From: Hyphomonadaceae bacterium
GTDB lineage: Bacteria; Pseudomonadota; Alphaproteobacteria; Caulobacterales; Hyphomonadaceae
Assembly (NCBI GenBank): GCA_024743315.1
Contig: JANSWU010000004.1
Span: 387,106 to 451,105, forward strand
DNA length: 64,000 nucleotides
Direction: 5' to 3'
The translations under genes and the position numbers were made by a program. The notes beneath the pieces are model-generated. The model saw only the letters and a program-made list of their open reading frames with translations, was not told the DNA's origin and did no database searches. This document shows positions 52,373-60,863 of the stretch, piece by piece; within the stretch, counting starts at the first letter, position 1, and every line of letters begins with the position of its first letter.

Positions 52373-52679
52373 CGTCCTGTTCCTCAATCTGGGTCAGACG
52401 AAGGCCGATGGCGCCATCTTCAAGTTCGATCAATTCACCGAGCGCAATCAAGCGATCTTCGACCAGCAGCTCGATCGGATCTTCGATCTTGGCCGTGAGC
52501 GGAATGATCGTGTCGGGCTTGAGTTTCAGCAATTCCGCGACACTCAGTTTCTTGCGGCCGATTGAGACCACGACATTCACGGGCAAACCGTAAATCGAGC
52601 GGCGATACTGGTTCTCGGGAGATCCACTGCGGCGCTCGGTTTCACCAACGACGTCTTCTACGATTTCTGGCTCTGACAT
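52365..52679 (-). CDS. fliN: Motor switch protein FliN
   Basis: 104 residues. SpoA domain with YGLPVNVVVSIGRKKLSVAE and GELIELEDGAIGLRLTQIEE. Lower ring of the switch complex. Short acidic N-terminal tail. Confidence 0.9.
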   Translation of the reverse strand: MSEPEIVEDVVGETERRSGSPENQYRRSIYGLPVNVVVSIGRKKLSVAELLKLKPDTIIPLTAKIEDPIELLVEDRLIALGELIELEDGAIGLRLTQIEEQDDG

Positions 52680-52688
52680 CCTGTCCCT

Positions 52689-53297
52689 CTAACTAGCCTC
52701 GGGCCTGGCAAATCGCGCCAGGCATGATTTTACAAAACGATCCATATCGAACTGCACCCCGCCTTCGCGCCAATCCGCATCAAGGCTGAGCTCATCGCGG
52801 TCGACTTCAATTTGAAGGTCGGTGATTTCTTGAAACCGCGCTGATCCTTGCAAGGCGAGTTTGAACGATGCCTCGAAATGCGATGGAATGCGGATCCTCA
52901 GGCGCTCAATCTCTGGGGGGGCCGTTTGGTTCAGTTCACGCACAACTTCTTCAGCAAGGAATTCGTCCGCCAAACGCGGAAAGGCTGTCTGAATGAACTC
53001 GCATATTGCTTGATTGGCGTGCGCCAACGCCTCGCCTTGCAAGGCCGCGATTGAACGTTCCAAGCTGTTCAAGATCGCCCCCGTATCGATTTCAGGTTGC
53101 AGGTTGGGCGGCGGCAGGTCCGCCTGAGCCTCCGGCGACGGTATAACGTCTTCCAATGCGTCTCCCTGCGGTTCCAGGTCCGCCTGGAAGGGCGTTTCGG
53201 TCGGGTGCTCAGCATCAAGCCGTGCATGACCTTTAACCGTCTGGGCAAGACCGCGAACGTGAAATCGAGGGAGAGCGAGGGGCGAAGAACTATTCAT
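52689..53297 (-). CDS. fliH: FliH-like export ATPase regulator
   Basis: 202 residues. A disordered Pro/Glu-rich N-terminal half and a C-terminal region (FIQTAFPRLADEFLAEEVVR, then RLRIRIPSHFEASFKLALQG) with FliH features. FliH binds FliI and the C-ring. Similarity is modest; position between fliF and fliN supports it. Confidence 0.72.
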   Translation of the reverse strand: MNSSSPLALPRFHVRGLAQTVKGHARLDAEHPTETPFQADLEPQGDALEDVIPSPEAQADLPPPNLQPEIDTGAILNSLERSIAALQGEALAHANQAICEFIQTAFPRLADEFLAEEVVRELNQTAPPEIERLRIRIPSHFEASFKLALQGSARFQEITDLQIEVDRDELSLDADWREGGVQFDMDRFVKSCLARFARPEAS

Positions 53298-54840
53298 TTG
53301 CCGCTACTTTCCGGTCTTCGCGCAACCAGTCTTGTAGCAAAGCGGCCGTCTGCTCTTCATGATCTCGGGTGAAATCCTTGAGATAATCAATCGGGTCGCT
53401 GGACGATTCGAACAGGTCTGTGTCTGGATTGTCCGCCGCCGCGCCAGCTGCGACAGCACCGGCCACGCTGTCCGGTGCAGCAGACGCTGCAGCGGGTGGC
53501 CGCGAGAAGACCGGACGCATCACACCGAAGCCCAACGCCAAGACAATCAGCCCAAGAAAAGCCGCCTGCACGGCTGACCACATATGCTGCTCGATCAGGC
53601 GCTCGACCAGCCCTGGCGCCGGCGTCATTTCGACCTCTGGCAGAGCCTGGAACGGCATCAATTCAACTGTCAGCGTGTCGCCGCGTTCGGCCTCAAGCCC
53701 GGCCGCATTCTGAACCAGTGCCTCAAAGTTTTGACGGACCTGCTCAATCTGCTCCGCGGCATTTGCGGCGGTTAGGTCAATACCAAGCGCTTCTTGATTA
53801 AGCAGCACGGCAATCGAAACGCGTTCAATCTGTCCTGGCATACGCTCGGTCTGGGTCCGGGTTTCATTCAGCTCATACGCGATGGTTTCGGTCGAGCTGC
53901 GACTTGAGCTTTCGCCTGCCCCGCCAGCAGCGCCGTCGCCTTGAGGCAAGTTGCTGGCCACGGTCAGGCCACCGGCGCCGCCTTGATTGGTCTCGTTCGA
54001 ATCATTGGTGGTTCGCGATCGCACTACGCGCGACTCCGGATCAAACCGGACATCCGACACGACGGTCCGTTCGCGGCTAACATCGACGCTGACTGAAACT
54101 TCTGCATTTCCCTCGCCCAAGCGCGCGAACAATAAACGCTTGATCTTTTGCTCCAGGCTTGCCGCCTCATCTTCGGCGACGATAGACGGCGCCTCGACGG
54201 TGTCGACATTCGGACCAGCAAGAATGCCATGCCGGGGATCTATGACAGCGACATCTTCCGGGTTCAGGCCAGCCACCGCCAGCGCGACAAGATATTGAAT
54301 CGCCTCCGCTTGGCCTTTTGAGAGCCGGCGCACCGAAGACAGCGTGACCGACGCGGTCGGCGCTGGCTGTGAACGTGAGAAGCCAGAACGCAGATTGGCA
54401 CCAATATGGACCCGTGCTGACTCAACGCCCGGCGTGTTCAAGATGGTGCGCGTCAGCTCGCCCTCTTTGGCCCGCCAGTACGCCGCATTGTACATCTCCG
54501 AGGTGACCGAGAAGCCGTTGACATCATCGAGCAACTCATAGCCTTGGATCGATTGACGCGGCAGTCCGTCACGGGCGAGCGCGAACCGCGTTTTGTCGCG
54601 GACATTCGAATCAATAAAAATTGCCTCACCGCGGATCTCATAGTTCACACCGAGAGAATCGAGTTCAGTAATGACTTCTCCGGCTCGGACCGGGTCGAGG
54701 CCGGCATAGAGCAAGGATTTGGGTTGCTGGAACGTGCCACGCACCAAGAAGGTCATGGCCGCCAGCACGCCGAGAACAGCGACTCCCAACATGATCTGAC
54801 GCTGTAACCCGAGTGCACGCAGATTGGCGATAAACCCCAT
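53290..54840 (-). CDS. fliF: Flagellar MS-ring protein FliF
   Basis: 516 residues. Transmembrane helices near residues 15-32 and 428-448 flank the periplasmic ring-building domains (KGQAEAIQYLVALAVAGLNP, EGELTRTILNTPGVESARVH). The C-terminal tail (DFTRDHEEQTAALLQDWLRE) binds FliG. The fliH ATG overlaps the fliF region by 8 bases. Founding gene of basal body assembly. Confidence 0.96.
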   Translation of the reverse strand: MGFIANLRALGLQRQIMLGVAVLGVLAAMTFLVRGTFQQPKSLLYAGLDPVRAGEVITELDSLGVNYEIRGEAIFIDSNVRDKTRFALARDGLPRQSIQGYELLDDVNGFSVTSEMYNAAYWRAKEGELTRTILNTPGVESARVHIGANLRSGFSRSQPAPTASVTLSSVRRLSKGQAEAIQYLVALAVAGLNPEDVAVIDPRHGILAGPNVDTVEAPSIVAEDEAASLEQKIKRLLFARLGEGNAEVSVSVDVSRERTVVSDVRFDPESRVVRSRTTNDSNETNQGGAGGLTVASNLPQGDGAAGGAGESSSRSSTETIAYELNETRTQTERMPGQIERVSIAVLLNQEALGIDLTAANAAEQIEQVRQNFEALVQNAAGLEAERGDTLTVELMPFQALPEVEMTPAPGLVERLIEQHMWSAVQAAFLGLIVLALGFGVMRPVFSRPPAAASAAPDSVAGAVAAGAAADNPDTDLFESSSDPIDYLKDFTRDHEEQTAALLQDWLREDRKVAANE

Positions 54841-54964
54841 ACGAAACTTTTCCGTTTTCTCGCTACGGTTGAACTTGGTTAATTTCTCGGCCGAAAGCGT
54901 TAAGGCTTCCTTTACTTGGGATTGATTTAAACAGGAAAACTACTTCTGGTTTATCGAGGGTCCC
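54841..54964. promoter_or_regulatory. Divergent fliF/fliL promoter region
   Basis: 124 bases, AT-rich. No clear sigma-54, sigma-28 or CtrA element found; TTAA runs occur without the N7 spacing. Confidence 0.35.
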
Positions 54965-55465
54965 ATGAGCGAAGCGAAAGACGCCAAAACGGCAGACGCC
55001 GCCCCAGCCAAAGGCGGCTTGAACCTGGTCGGCCTTTTGGTGCTTGGCCTGGCCTGCGCCGCGACCTCGTTTGCAAGTGTGTTCTTTTTGGCACCGTCTC
55101 CAACGGTGGTGACCGCCGAAGCCGCCACGACGGAATATGTCGAAAAGGCACCGGCGCAAAAGACGGACCTGACCTATACCGAGGTCCCGGAAATTCTGAT
55201 CACGATTGGCAGCGCTCCCGCGACGCGCTACCTGAAAATGCAACTTTCGGTCGCCACCGACAAATCTGACTCGAAAAAGATCAAATCTTCTGAGCCTCAG
55301 CTTATCGATGCGTTCCTGCTCTATTTGCGATCGGTCGAAGTCACCGATTTCGAAGACCCCGCCTTCTACAAACATATGCGCGAGCAACTCGGCCGGCGGG
55401 CTGACCTGGTGCTCGGCGATGGCATTGTCGAAGGCGTCCTGATCACTGAATTCTTATTGAGGTAA
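54965..55465 (+). CDS. fliL: Flagellar stator-associated protein FliL
   Basis: 166 residues. N-terminal transmembrane segment (NLVGLLVLGLACAATSFASV) and a periplasmic FliL domain ending DLVLGDGIVEGVLITEFLLR. Supports stator function near the MS-ring. First gene of a three-gene plus operon. Confidence 0.93.
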   Translation: MSEAKDAKTADAAPAKGGLNLVGLLVLGLACAATSFASVFFLAPSPTVVTAEAATTEYVEKAPAQKTDLTYTEVPEILITIGSAPATRYLKMQLSVATDKSDSKKIKSSEPQLIDAFLLYLRSVEVTDFEDPAFYKHMREQLGRRADLVLGDGIVEGVLITEFLLR

Positions 55466-55469
55466 GCGC

Positions 55470-55982
55470 GTGCCCATTTCTCCTTTTGATATCGCCATCA
55501 TCCTCATTTCTTCGGTGGCTTGCATTTATTGCATCGTCCTCAGCCGCCGCCTGAAGGCGTTGCAAAACACCCGCAACGGGCTTGGCGCGACGATCAAGGC
55601 GCTATCTGACTCAATCAGCGCCGTCTCCACTACGACGGATGAGACGCGCTACCATGCCGGCGAACTCGCCGCCCGCCTCGCACGCTTGATCGAAGACGCC
55701 AAGCTCGCCTGCGATCGCGTCGAAGACCAAATCAGTGCACTGGAAGCGGCGCACCAGCGGGTGCAAGCCGCGCCTGTGCCCGCCACAGCGCCAGCCCCTG
55801 TAGCCTCACAAGATCCGTTGCAGTCTGCGCTTGCGACCACGAATGAGAAAATGCGCGAAATCTCGCAATTGATGGACCGATTGAAAGACCTGACCAAGGG
55901 CTCGGTTGCCGCCGCCGAACAGGCCCCAACAAATTTGCGACCCCTCCCGACTCAATTGCGCTCCCGAATGAAAGTCGTTTGA
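55470..55982 (+). CDS. DUF6468-like single-pass membrane protein of the flagellar locus
   Basis: 170 residues from a GTG at 55470. One N-terminal transmembrane helix (FDIAIILISSVACIYCIVLS), then a helical cytoplasmic or periplasmic region with a Pro/Ala linker and EKMREISQLMDRLKDLTKGS. Resembles DUF6468 proteins that follow fliL in alphaproteobacteria; a link with flagellar positioning factors such as PflI of Caulobacter is only a possibility. Confidence 0.6.
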   Translation: MPISPFDIAIILISSVACIYCIVLSRRLKALQNTRNGLGATIKALSDSISAVSTTTDETRYHAGELAARLARLIEDAKLACDRVEDQISALEAAHQRVQAAPVPATAPAPVASQDPLQSALATTNEKMREISQLMDRLKDLTKGSVAAAEQAPTNLRPLPTQLRSRMKVV

Positions 55983-55985
55983 TCC

Positions 55986-56603
55986 ATGGCCTTGAAGTCT
56001 GCAAACCGCTCGAATGTGCTGCTCACCCTAGGCATCCTGTTCACGCTCGGGGCCGCCACGAGATTGGTACCGACAAATTTCTCGTCGGCGGATGCGGCAG
56101 AGGCCGAGGATCGGGTTGCCGCCACCAGCGCCGGATTTGATCCGTCCGAAATTCCCCGCACCATGGCGATGCCGGTCGACGGGCAAATTTGTTTCAGCGA
56201 AGATTTGTCTGCGGCGCTCGCGAATGACCAGCAACGGCTTGAAATCGCCACTGACGCCATCGCCGAGCGTGAGCTGGAACTGCAAGCCTGGGCCGCAGAG
56301 CTGGAAGCAACGCGCGCCGATCTGACCGCCCTACAGAATACGCTCGAAACCCGCTGGGAAGACATGCAAGCCTTTGCCGGCGAAGATCTCAATCATTTGG
56401 CGCAAATGTACAGCGCGATGAAACCCGACCGTGCCGCGATCATTTTTGATCAGATGGATCCAGGTTTCGCCGCTGGCTTCCTGCGATTGATGAACAGCGA
56501 ACAGGCCGGACTGATCATGGCGAACATGGAAGCGCAGCAGGCCTATGTGGTCAGCGTCCGACTGGCCAGTCTCAATGAGGACTTACGCCGAGAAGATTCC
56601 TAG
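55986..56603 (+). CDS. MotE-like flagellar chaperone (MgtE N-domain type)
   Basis: 205 residues. N-terminal hydrophobic segment (VLLTLGILFTLGAATRLVPT), a coiled coil (about 80-130) and a C-terminal motif QMYSAMKPDRAAIIFDQMDP with RLMNSEQAGLIMANMEAQQA, as in MotE/MgtE N-terminal domains. In rhizobia MotE is a periplasmic chaperone for motility proteins. Last gene of the operon and of the flagellar locus. Confidence 0.72.
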   Translation: MALKSANRSNVLLTLGILFTLGAATRLVPTNFSSADAAEAEDRVAATSAGFDPSEIPRTMAMPVDGQICFSEDLSAALANDQQRLEIATDAIAERELELQAWAAELEATRADLTALQNTLETRWEDMQAFAGEDLNHLAQMYSAMKPDRAAIIFDQMDPGFAAGFLRLMNSEQAGLIMANMEAQQAYVVSVRLASLNEDLRREDS

Positions 56604-56726
56604 GCCGGTCCACAAAGCTTTGAACTGTCCTGCAAAAACGGGACGTAAAAAATACTACCTTAAATAGAATTGGTCCGGAATTTGCTTTTGCTGGGGTTCG
56701 ATAGGAACACAGCAATTCTTCGCAAT

Positions 56727-57122
56727 ATGGCGCATTCAATTTCGATCACTTCGCATCGCATCATTCGACAGACATGGATTACCAGAGATGACCTGCGGGC
56801 CAATCGCGGGCTCGTCTATGTGTATGGGGACAATGCCGCCCGTGATGGGCGCAGAGGACTTGCGCGGCAAATGCGCGGCGAACCCAATGCCCACCCAGTC
56901 TCGATTAGCTGGGGACCCCACGAGCCGTTTACGCATGCCACAGCGCACAAGGCGTTCTCAACCATTGCGACGGACCTGGACGCCCTGATTTCGCGCGAAC
57001 CGGCTATTATTGTCTGGCCGCTGCCAGGGCTCGTTCCGGAATTCCAGAGCATGCCGGACGAAATTCGCGCCGAGTTTCGCCAAATCGTGCGTCAACGGTT
57101 TCAGATTTCTGACCCAGTCTAG
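56727..57122 (+). CDS. DUF7831-like small protein
   Basis: 131 residues from the ATG at 56727. NRGLVYVYGDNAARDGRRGL then ARQMRGEPNAHPVSI is a pattern I associate with DUF7831/phage-type proteins (V-x-GDN-x-x-R-x-G and MRGE-x-NA). No transmembrane segment. Function unknown; not obviously linked to flagella. Flanked by intergenic gaps of about 120 bases. Confidence 0.6.
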   Translation: MAHSISITSHRIIRQTWITRDDLRANRGLVYVYGDNAARDGRRGLARQMRGEPNAHPVSISWGPHEPFTHATAHKAFSTIATDLDALISREPAIIVWPLPGLVPEFQSMPDEIRAEFRQIVRQRFQISDPV

Positions 57123-57240
57123 ACATGTCCTCGCTGGGTGGCGGAATAACCAAAGCGGCAGGATCGTTCGAAATCTCCCCGGGCAGATTAACCTAAATTA
57201 AAAACAACTCTGCGTAGAATTTTGTGATTAGACTTTCTCG

Positions 57241-58326
57241 ATGGGGACCGGCATGGCATCGGCCGCACAGGCAACTCAGATCGACGCAGACGACGCCGCA
57301 CCCGCGAGCGAACGGACAGTTGTTTTCAAAAACTGTCACGCTGCCTTTGAGCAGATCCAAAAGCACGGCACCCCGCCCGATCCTGTCACTTATGCGATCT
57401 GGTACGCATATGTCTCTCGCCAGCCACCTGAAGTCCGTTTGGCCGTCGACAAGGTATTGGGCTCGGGCGGCACGCTCGACAATTATGAATTGAACGAAAT
57501 CTATTGCGCGCATCTGGAGAAATCCGGTCCCAACGAGACCAATGAGCAAATCGGCAAGCAATTCGAAGACAATATGCAAACCGTCTCGAAATTGCTGCAA
57601 ACCGGAATCTCGCAGAATGCCCACTTCCGAACCACGCTCGATGATCTGAGCGCCGCACCGAAAAGCGATGAGCCTGAACTTGAGTTCAAGGATATGCTCG
57701 ATCAACTGATCAGTGAGAGTCAAAAAATGGCAGCGGTCTCATCCCGACTCACCGAAGGGCTGCGAAAATCCCAGGAGCAGGTCAAAAAATTAAACGAAGA
57801 GCTAGAACGCGCGCGGCGCCAAAGCCTCTTGGATCCCCTGACCTCCGTTGCCAATCGCCGCGCCTTTGACAACCGCTTAGAATGGCAGATCACAGATGCC
57901 GAGGCCAATGGCACACCATTCTGCCTGGTGCTCGCCGATCTCGATGAGTTCAAGCGCGTCAATGACAATCTCGGTCACCAAGCGGGCGACAATGTCCTCA
58001 AATTATTCGCCCGCAACCTGTTCGAGCACACGAAAGGATCTGACTTGGTCGCGCGATATGGCGGCGATGAGTTTGCGATCATCTTGCCGAACATTGATTT
58101 GATGGCCGCCTATAACCTGATGGTCACCGTGAAGCATCAATTTGAGCAATGCCGGGCGGCTGCAGCGCAATCCAATGTGGCGGCGGCCAATGCCACCGCT
58201 TCGTTCGGAATTGCCGCTTTCAAATTCCGGCGGTCCGCTGATGATATGATCGAGGCGGCGGATGCGGCCCTTGGTAAAGCCAAGTCTCTGGGCCGCAACC
58301 GCGTCTGTGCTGAAGGCCTCTCCTAA
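57241..58326 (+). CDS. GGDEF diguanylate cyclase without I-site
   Basis: 361 residues. N-terminal helical region (about 20-150) of unknown ligand, a coiled coil (LRKSQEQVKKLNEELERARR, about 175-195), then a GGDEF domain with DPLTSVANRRAFDNRL, LADLDEFKRVNDNLGHQ and GGDEF near residue 274. Five residues before it the sequence is KGSD, not RxxD, so canonical product inhibition is doubtful. Overlaps the stop of the MAPEG gene by 4 bases. Confidence 0.9.
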   Translation: MGTGMASAAQATQIDADDAAPASERTVVFKNCHAAFEQIQKHGTPPDPVTYAIWYAYVSRQPPEVRLAVDKVLGSGGTLDNYELNEIYCAHLEKSGPNETNEQIGKQFEDNMQTVSKLLQTGISQNAHFRTTLDDLSAAPKSDEPELEFKDMLDQLISESQKMAAVSSRLTEGLRKSQEQVKKLNEELERARRQSLLDPLTSVANRRAFDNRLEWQITDAEANGTPFCLVLADLDEFKRVNDNLGHQAGDNVLKLFARNLFEHTKGSDLVARYGGDEFAIILPNIDLMAAYNLMVTVKHQFEQCRAAAAQSNVAAANATASFGIAAFKFRRSADDMIEAADAALGKAKSLGRNRVCAEGLS

Positions 58327-58769
58327 GCCGACAGGATCAGGCCGACCAAAAGCGTGCCTCCCAGCACCAACGATGTCAGTGCCGTCAGTCCGGATCCAAA
58401 CATCCGCATCAGCACGAACGGTCGCCCTTGCCCCTCTTTGACCCCCACCAGGTGGGATCCGGCATTGCTCGAAAAGCCCAGAATATGTAGCCAGCGCGCA
58501 GCGAAGAACACGCCAGCTGTGATCAAGGCCACCGGGGTCTGTCCAAAGATCAGTTCGTAGAGGGTCAAAACGACAATAAATATCGCGGCATTCTCAGCCA
58601 GATTACCATGGCGCCGGACTTGCCGTTCAAGCGCCATGTCCCCGTCGACACCGACCCCCTTCCCGGCTTTGGCGCGGTAGAGCCCAACGCTCATCATCAA
58701 AAGCGCTTGCATTAACAGGAGCGCTGCGCCCAGCGTCGCGGCATAGATCGGTATATTGAGATCTTCCAT
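58323..58769 (-). CDS. MAPEG family membrane protein
   Basis: 148 residues with four transmembrane helices and the MAPEG pattern (VRRHGNLAENAAIFIVVLTL, then RWLHILGFSSNAGSHLVG). The family includes glutathione-linked microsomal enzymes; function in bacteria is mostly undefined. A stem GAGCGGG/CCCGCTC (58798-58819) lies upstream, between it and the MDR gene. Confidence 0.82.
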   Translation of the reverse strand: MEDLNIPIYAATLGAALLLMQALLMMSVGLYRAKAGKGVGVDGDMALERQVRRHGNLAENAAIFIVVLTLYELIFGQTPVALITAGVFFAARWLHILGFSSNAGSHLVGVKEGQGRPFVLMRMFGSGLTALTSLVLGGTLLVGLILSA

Positions 58770-58826
58770 GATCCAGTTCCTTTTGCTTGAGGGAGACGAG
58801 CGGGACCACGGCCCCGCTCAAAGCCA

Positions 58827-59810
58827 TTAGTGATGGGTTGGCGTCAGCAGAACCTTGCCATCGCGTCCGCTCGCCGCAGCGCGCGTGACGGCCTCGCCAA
58901 TCTCTTCCAAAGGGAACCTGGAATCGATTTTGGTCTTAACCTGGCCAGAGGCAACCAGCGGGACCAAAGCGGCCATCGCGGCCTGCTTGGTCTCGGGGTT
59001 CGCCGTCTGATACCAATGCGCCAGCCAGAATCCGCGTGGGCGAATGTCTTTCGTAATCATCGCGCGCAGGTTCAACTCAGGCTGTTTTCCGGACAGGCTG
59101 CCATACACGACAATAGACGCGCCATAGCCGAGCGTCTCAATCATGCGTTGGTGCGTATCTCCAGCAACCGCGTCAAAGGCCAGGCGAATGTCGGCCCCCC
59201 CCGTCGCGGCGTGCACACGCTCAGCAAGATCCGGTCCATCGACGACAACCACGGTGGCGCCCAAGGCCTTGAGACTGAAAGCAAGCTCTTCGCGACGAAC
59301 GATGTTCACCGTATTGATGCCCCGTTGCGCCGCCAGTTGAATGACCATTTCACCTACCGCCGAATTAGCCGCGCTCTGAATGATCCAGTCGCCTTCTTTC
59401 AGATCGACAAAATCTGTGAGCATCAAATGCGCGGTCATCGGATTAACGGCAATCATCGACAATTGCTCAATGTCGCCGGGGGGCGCGGGTACGAAACCCT
59501 CCACCGGCGCAACGATCTCATCGCGCCAAGTCCCGCCAACCCCCGCCAGCAAGACGTTTTGTCCAGTTTGATACTGCTCGACCCCGGGGCCGGTTTCGAT
59601 CACGCGACCGATCCCTTCTCCGCCTGGGACGGATGGCAGCTCTGCCGCGGCCGCATATTGGCCGGCAATCTGCAGAAGATTGGCCGGGTGGATCGGCGTC
59701 GCGAGCACTTGCACGCGGATCTCCCCCGGTCCGGGTGAGCGTTCCGGCAACGTCTTGAGCTGCAGCACGTCTGCGGGATTACCAAGCTGACTGAATTCGA
59801 CGACTTTCAT
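58827..59810 (-). CDS. MDR-family NADPH:quinone/enoyl reductase-like oxidoreductase
   Basis: 327 residues from the ATG at 59810 (AGGAG 8 bases upstream). GroES-like N-domain and a Rossmann domain (IIQSAANSAVGEMVIQLAAQ, then GADIRLAFDAVAGD). SAANSAVG resembles the cofactor loop of 2-enoyl thioester reductases; no zinc-ligand cysteines are seen. Divergent from a LysR gene with two TTGC/GCAA dyads between. Confidence 0.85.
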   Translation of the reverse strand: MKVVEFSQLGNPADVLQLKTLPERSPGPGEIRVQVLATPIHPANLLQIAGQYAAAAELPSVPGGEGIGRVIETGPGVEQYQTGQNVLLAGVGGTWRDEIVAPVEGFVPAPPGDIEQLSMIAVNPMTAHLMLTDFVDLKEGDWIIQSAANSAVGEMVIQLAAQRGINTVNIVRREELAFSLKALGATVVVVDGPDLAERVHAATGGADIRLAFDAVAGDTHQRMIETLGYGASIVVYGSLSGKQPELNLRAMITKDIRPRGFWLAHWYQTANPETKQAAMAALVPLVASGQVKTKIDSRFPLEEIGEAVTRAAASGRDGKVLLTPTHH

Positions 59811-59882
59811 GATCTGGTCTCCTTTCGATCTCTTGTGTCGAAACCGCAAGATAAGGGAGCCAAGTTCGAGAAAAATCGTCAG

Positions 59883-59913
59883 AATTGCGCAAGTGTATTG
59901 CTTTTTCAGCAAT
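59883..59913. promoter_or_regulatory. LysR-type operator candidate
   Basis: TTGCGCAA (59884-59891) and ATTGC-N7-GCAAT (59897-59913), two adjacent dyads between the MDR gene and its divergent LysR regulator. Consistent with the T-N11-A type of LysR sites. Confidence 0.45.
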
Positions 59914-59957
59914 AATCGATGAATCTGGCGATGTTGAGCAATGCTTGAGGGTCAGGC

Positions 59958-60860
59958 ATGGACCGCCTCCGCGCCATTCAGTATTTTATCCGCGTTGCCG
60001 AACTGGGCAGCTTCACCGCAGCGGCCAAGTCCCTCGGCGTGCCGGCCTCTTCGATCTCCAGACGCATTCAAGATCTGGAGGCGGCGCTCGGCACCACTTT
60101 GCTGCATCGGACCACTCGAAGTGTCAGCCTGACCGAACTGGGATCGGTTTATCTTGAACAAGTGAAACCGGCCCTGAAAGCGCTCGATCACGCTGGCGCG
60201 CTGCTTGCCGATCGGCCAAGCGCGCCGAGTGGCTTGCTTAGAATCACCGCCAATCCGGGCTATGGCCGCCTCTGCCTGATGCCGGTCATTCACAAGATGC
60301 GCGCCACGTTTCTAGACCTCATCATCGATATCGAGCTGACCGATCAGGTCTATAATCTCGCCAATCATGAGGTCGACATCGCGATTCGGGCGACGGCAGA
60401 CCTGCCGGACCGGGCAATTGCGCGCAAACTTGCCGATGGGCGAATGGTCCTGGTGGGCTCACCCGACTATCTCGCGGCTCACGGCACACCGCGCCGTCTC
60501 GCCGATTTGCAGCAGCACCGCACCCTGCTCTATCGCGGACCTGACCGCGTCATTCCCTGGCAGGCCAAGACGGCGGACGGTTGGATCGATCTGCAAACCC
60601 ATCCGGCCTTTATCTGCAATGTCGGCCGGGAAATGGTCGAACAAGCGCTGGCCGGGGCCGGCCTGGGTCTGTTTTTCGAATGGGGAGCCCGCGCAGAGAT
60701 CGCGCGCGGCGCACTGGTAGAAATCCCCCTCGAAGATGCGCAATTATCGATCACGCGCGCCGCTGATGCCGGGATATATCTGCTCTACAATCAGCCAAAG
60801 TATCGCTTGAACAAAATCAAGACGGCTGTTGATTTTTTAGTGAGTGCATTATCAGATTAA
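59958..60860 (+). CDS. LysR family transcriptional regulator
   Basis: 300 residues. Winged helix (about 1-60) with YFIRVAELGSFTAAAKSLGV and ASSISRRIQDLEAALGTTLL; inducer domain (about 90-295). GAGGG precedes the ATG. Probably controls the divergent MDR gene; ligand unknown. Confidence 0.92.
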   Translation: MDRLRAIQYFIRVAELGSFTAAAKSLGVPASSISRRIQDLEAALGTTLLHRTTRSVSLTELGSVYLEQVKPALKALDHAGALLADRPSAPSGLLRITANPGYGRLCLMPVIHKMRATFLDLIIDIELTDQVYNLANHEVDIAIRATADLPDRAIARKLADGRMVLVGSPDYLAAHGTPRRLADLQQHRTLLYRGPDRVIPWQAKTADGWIDLQTHPAFICNVGREMVEQALAGAGLGLFFEWGARAEIARGALVEIPLEDAQLSITRAADAGIYLLYNQPKYRLNKIKTAVDFLVSALSD

Positions 60861-60863
60861 ACG

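Noticed and set aside
58830-59738. 302-codon plus-strand ORF
   Set aside because: Antisense to the MDR oxidoreductase; no motif.
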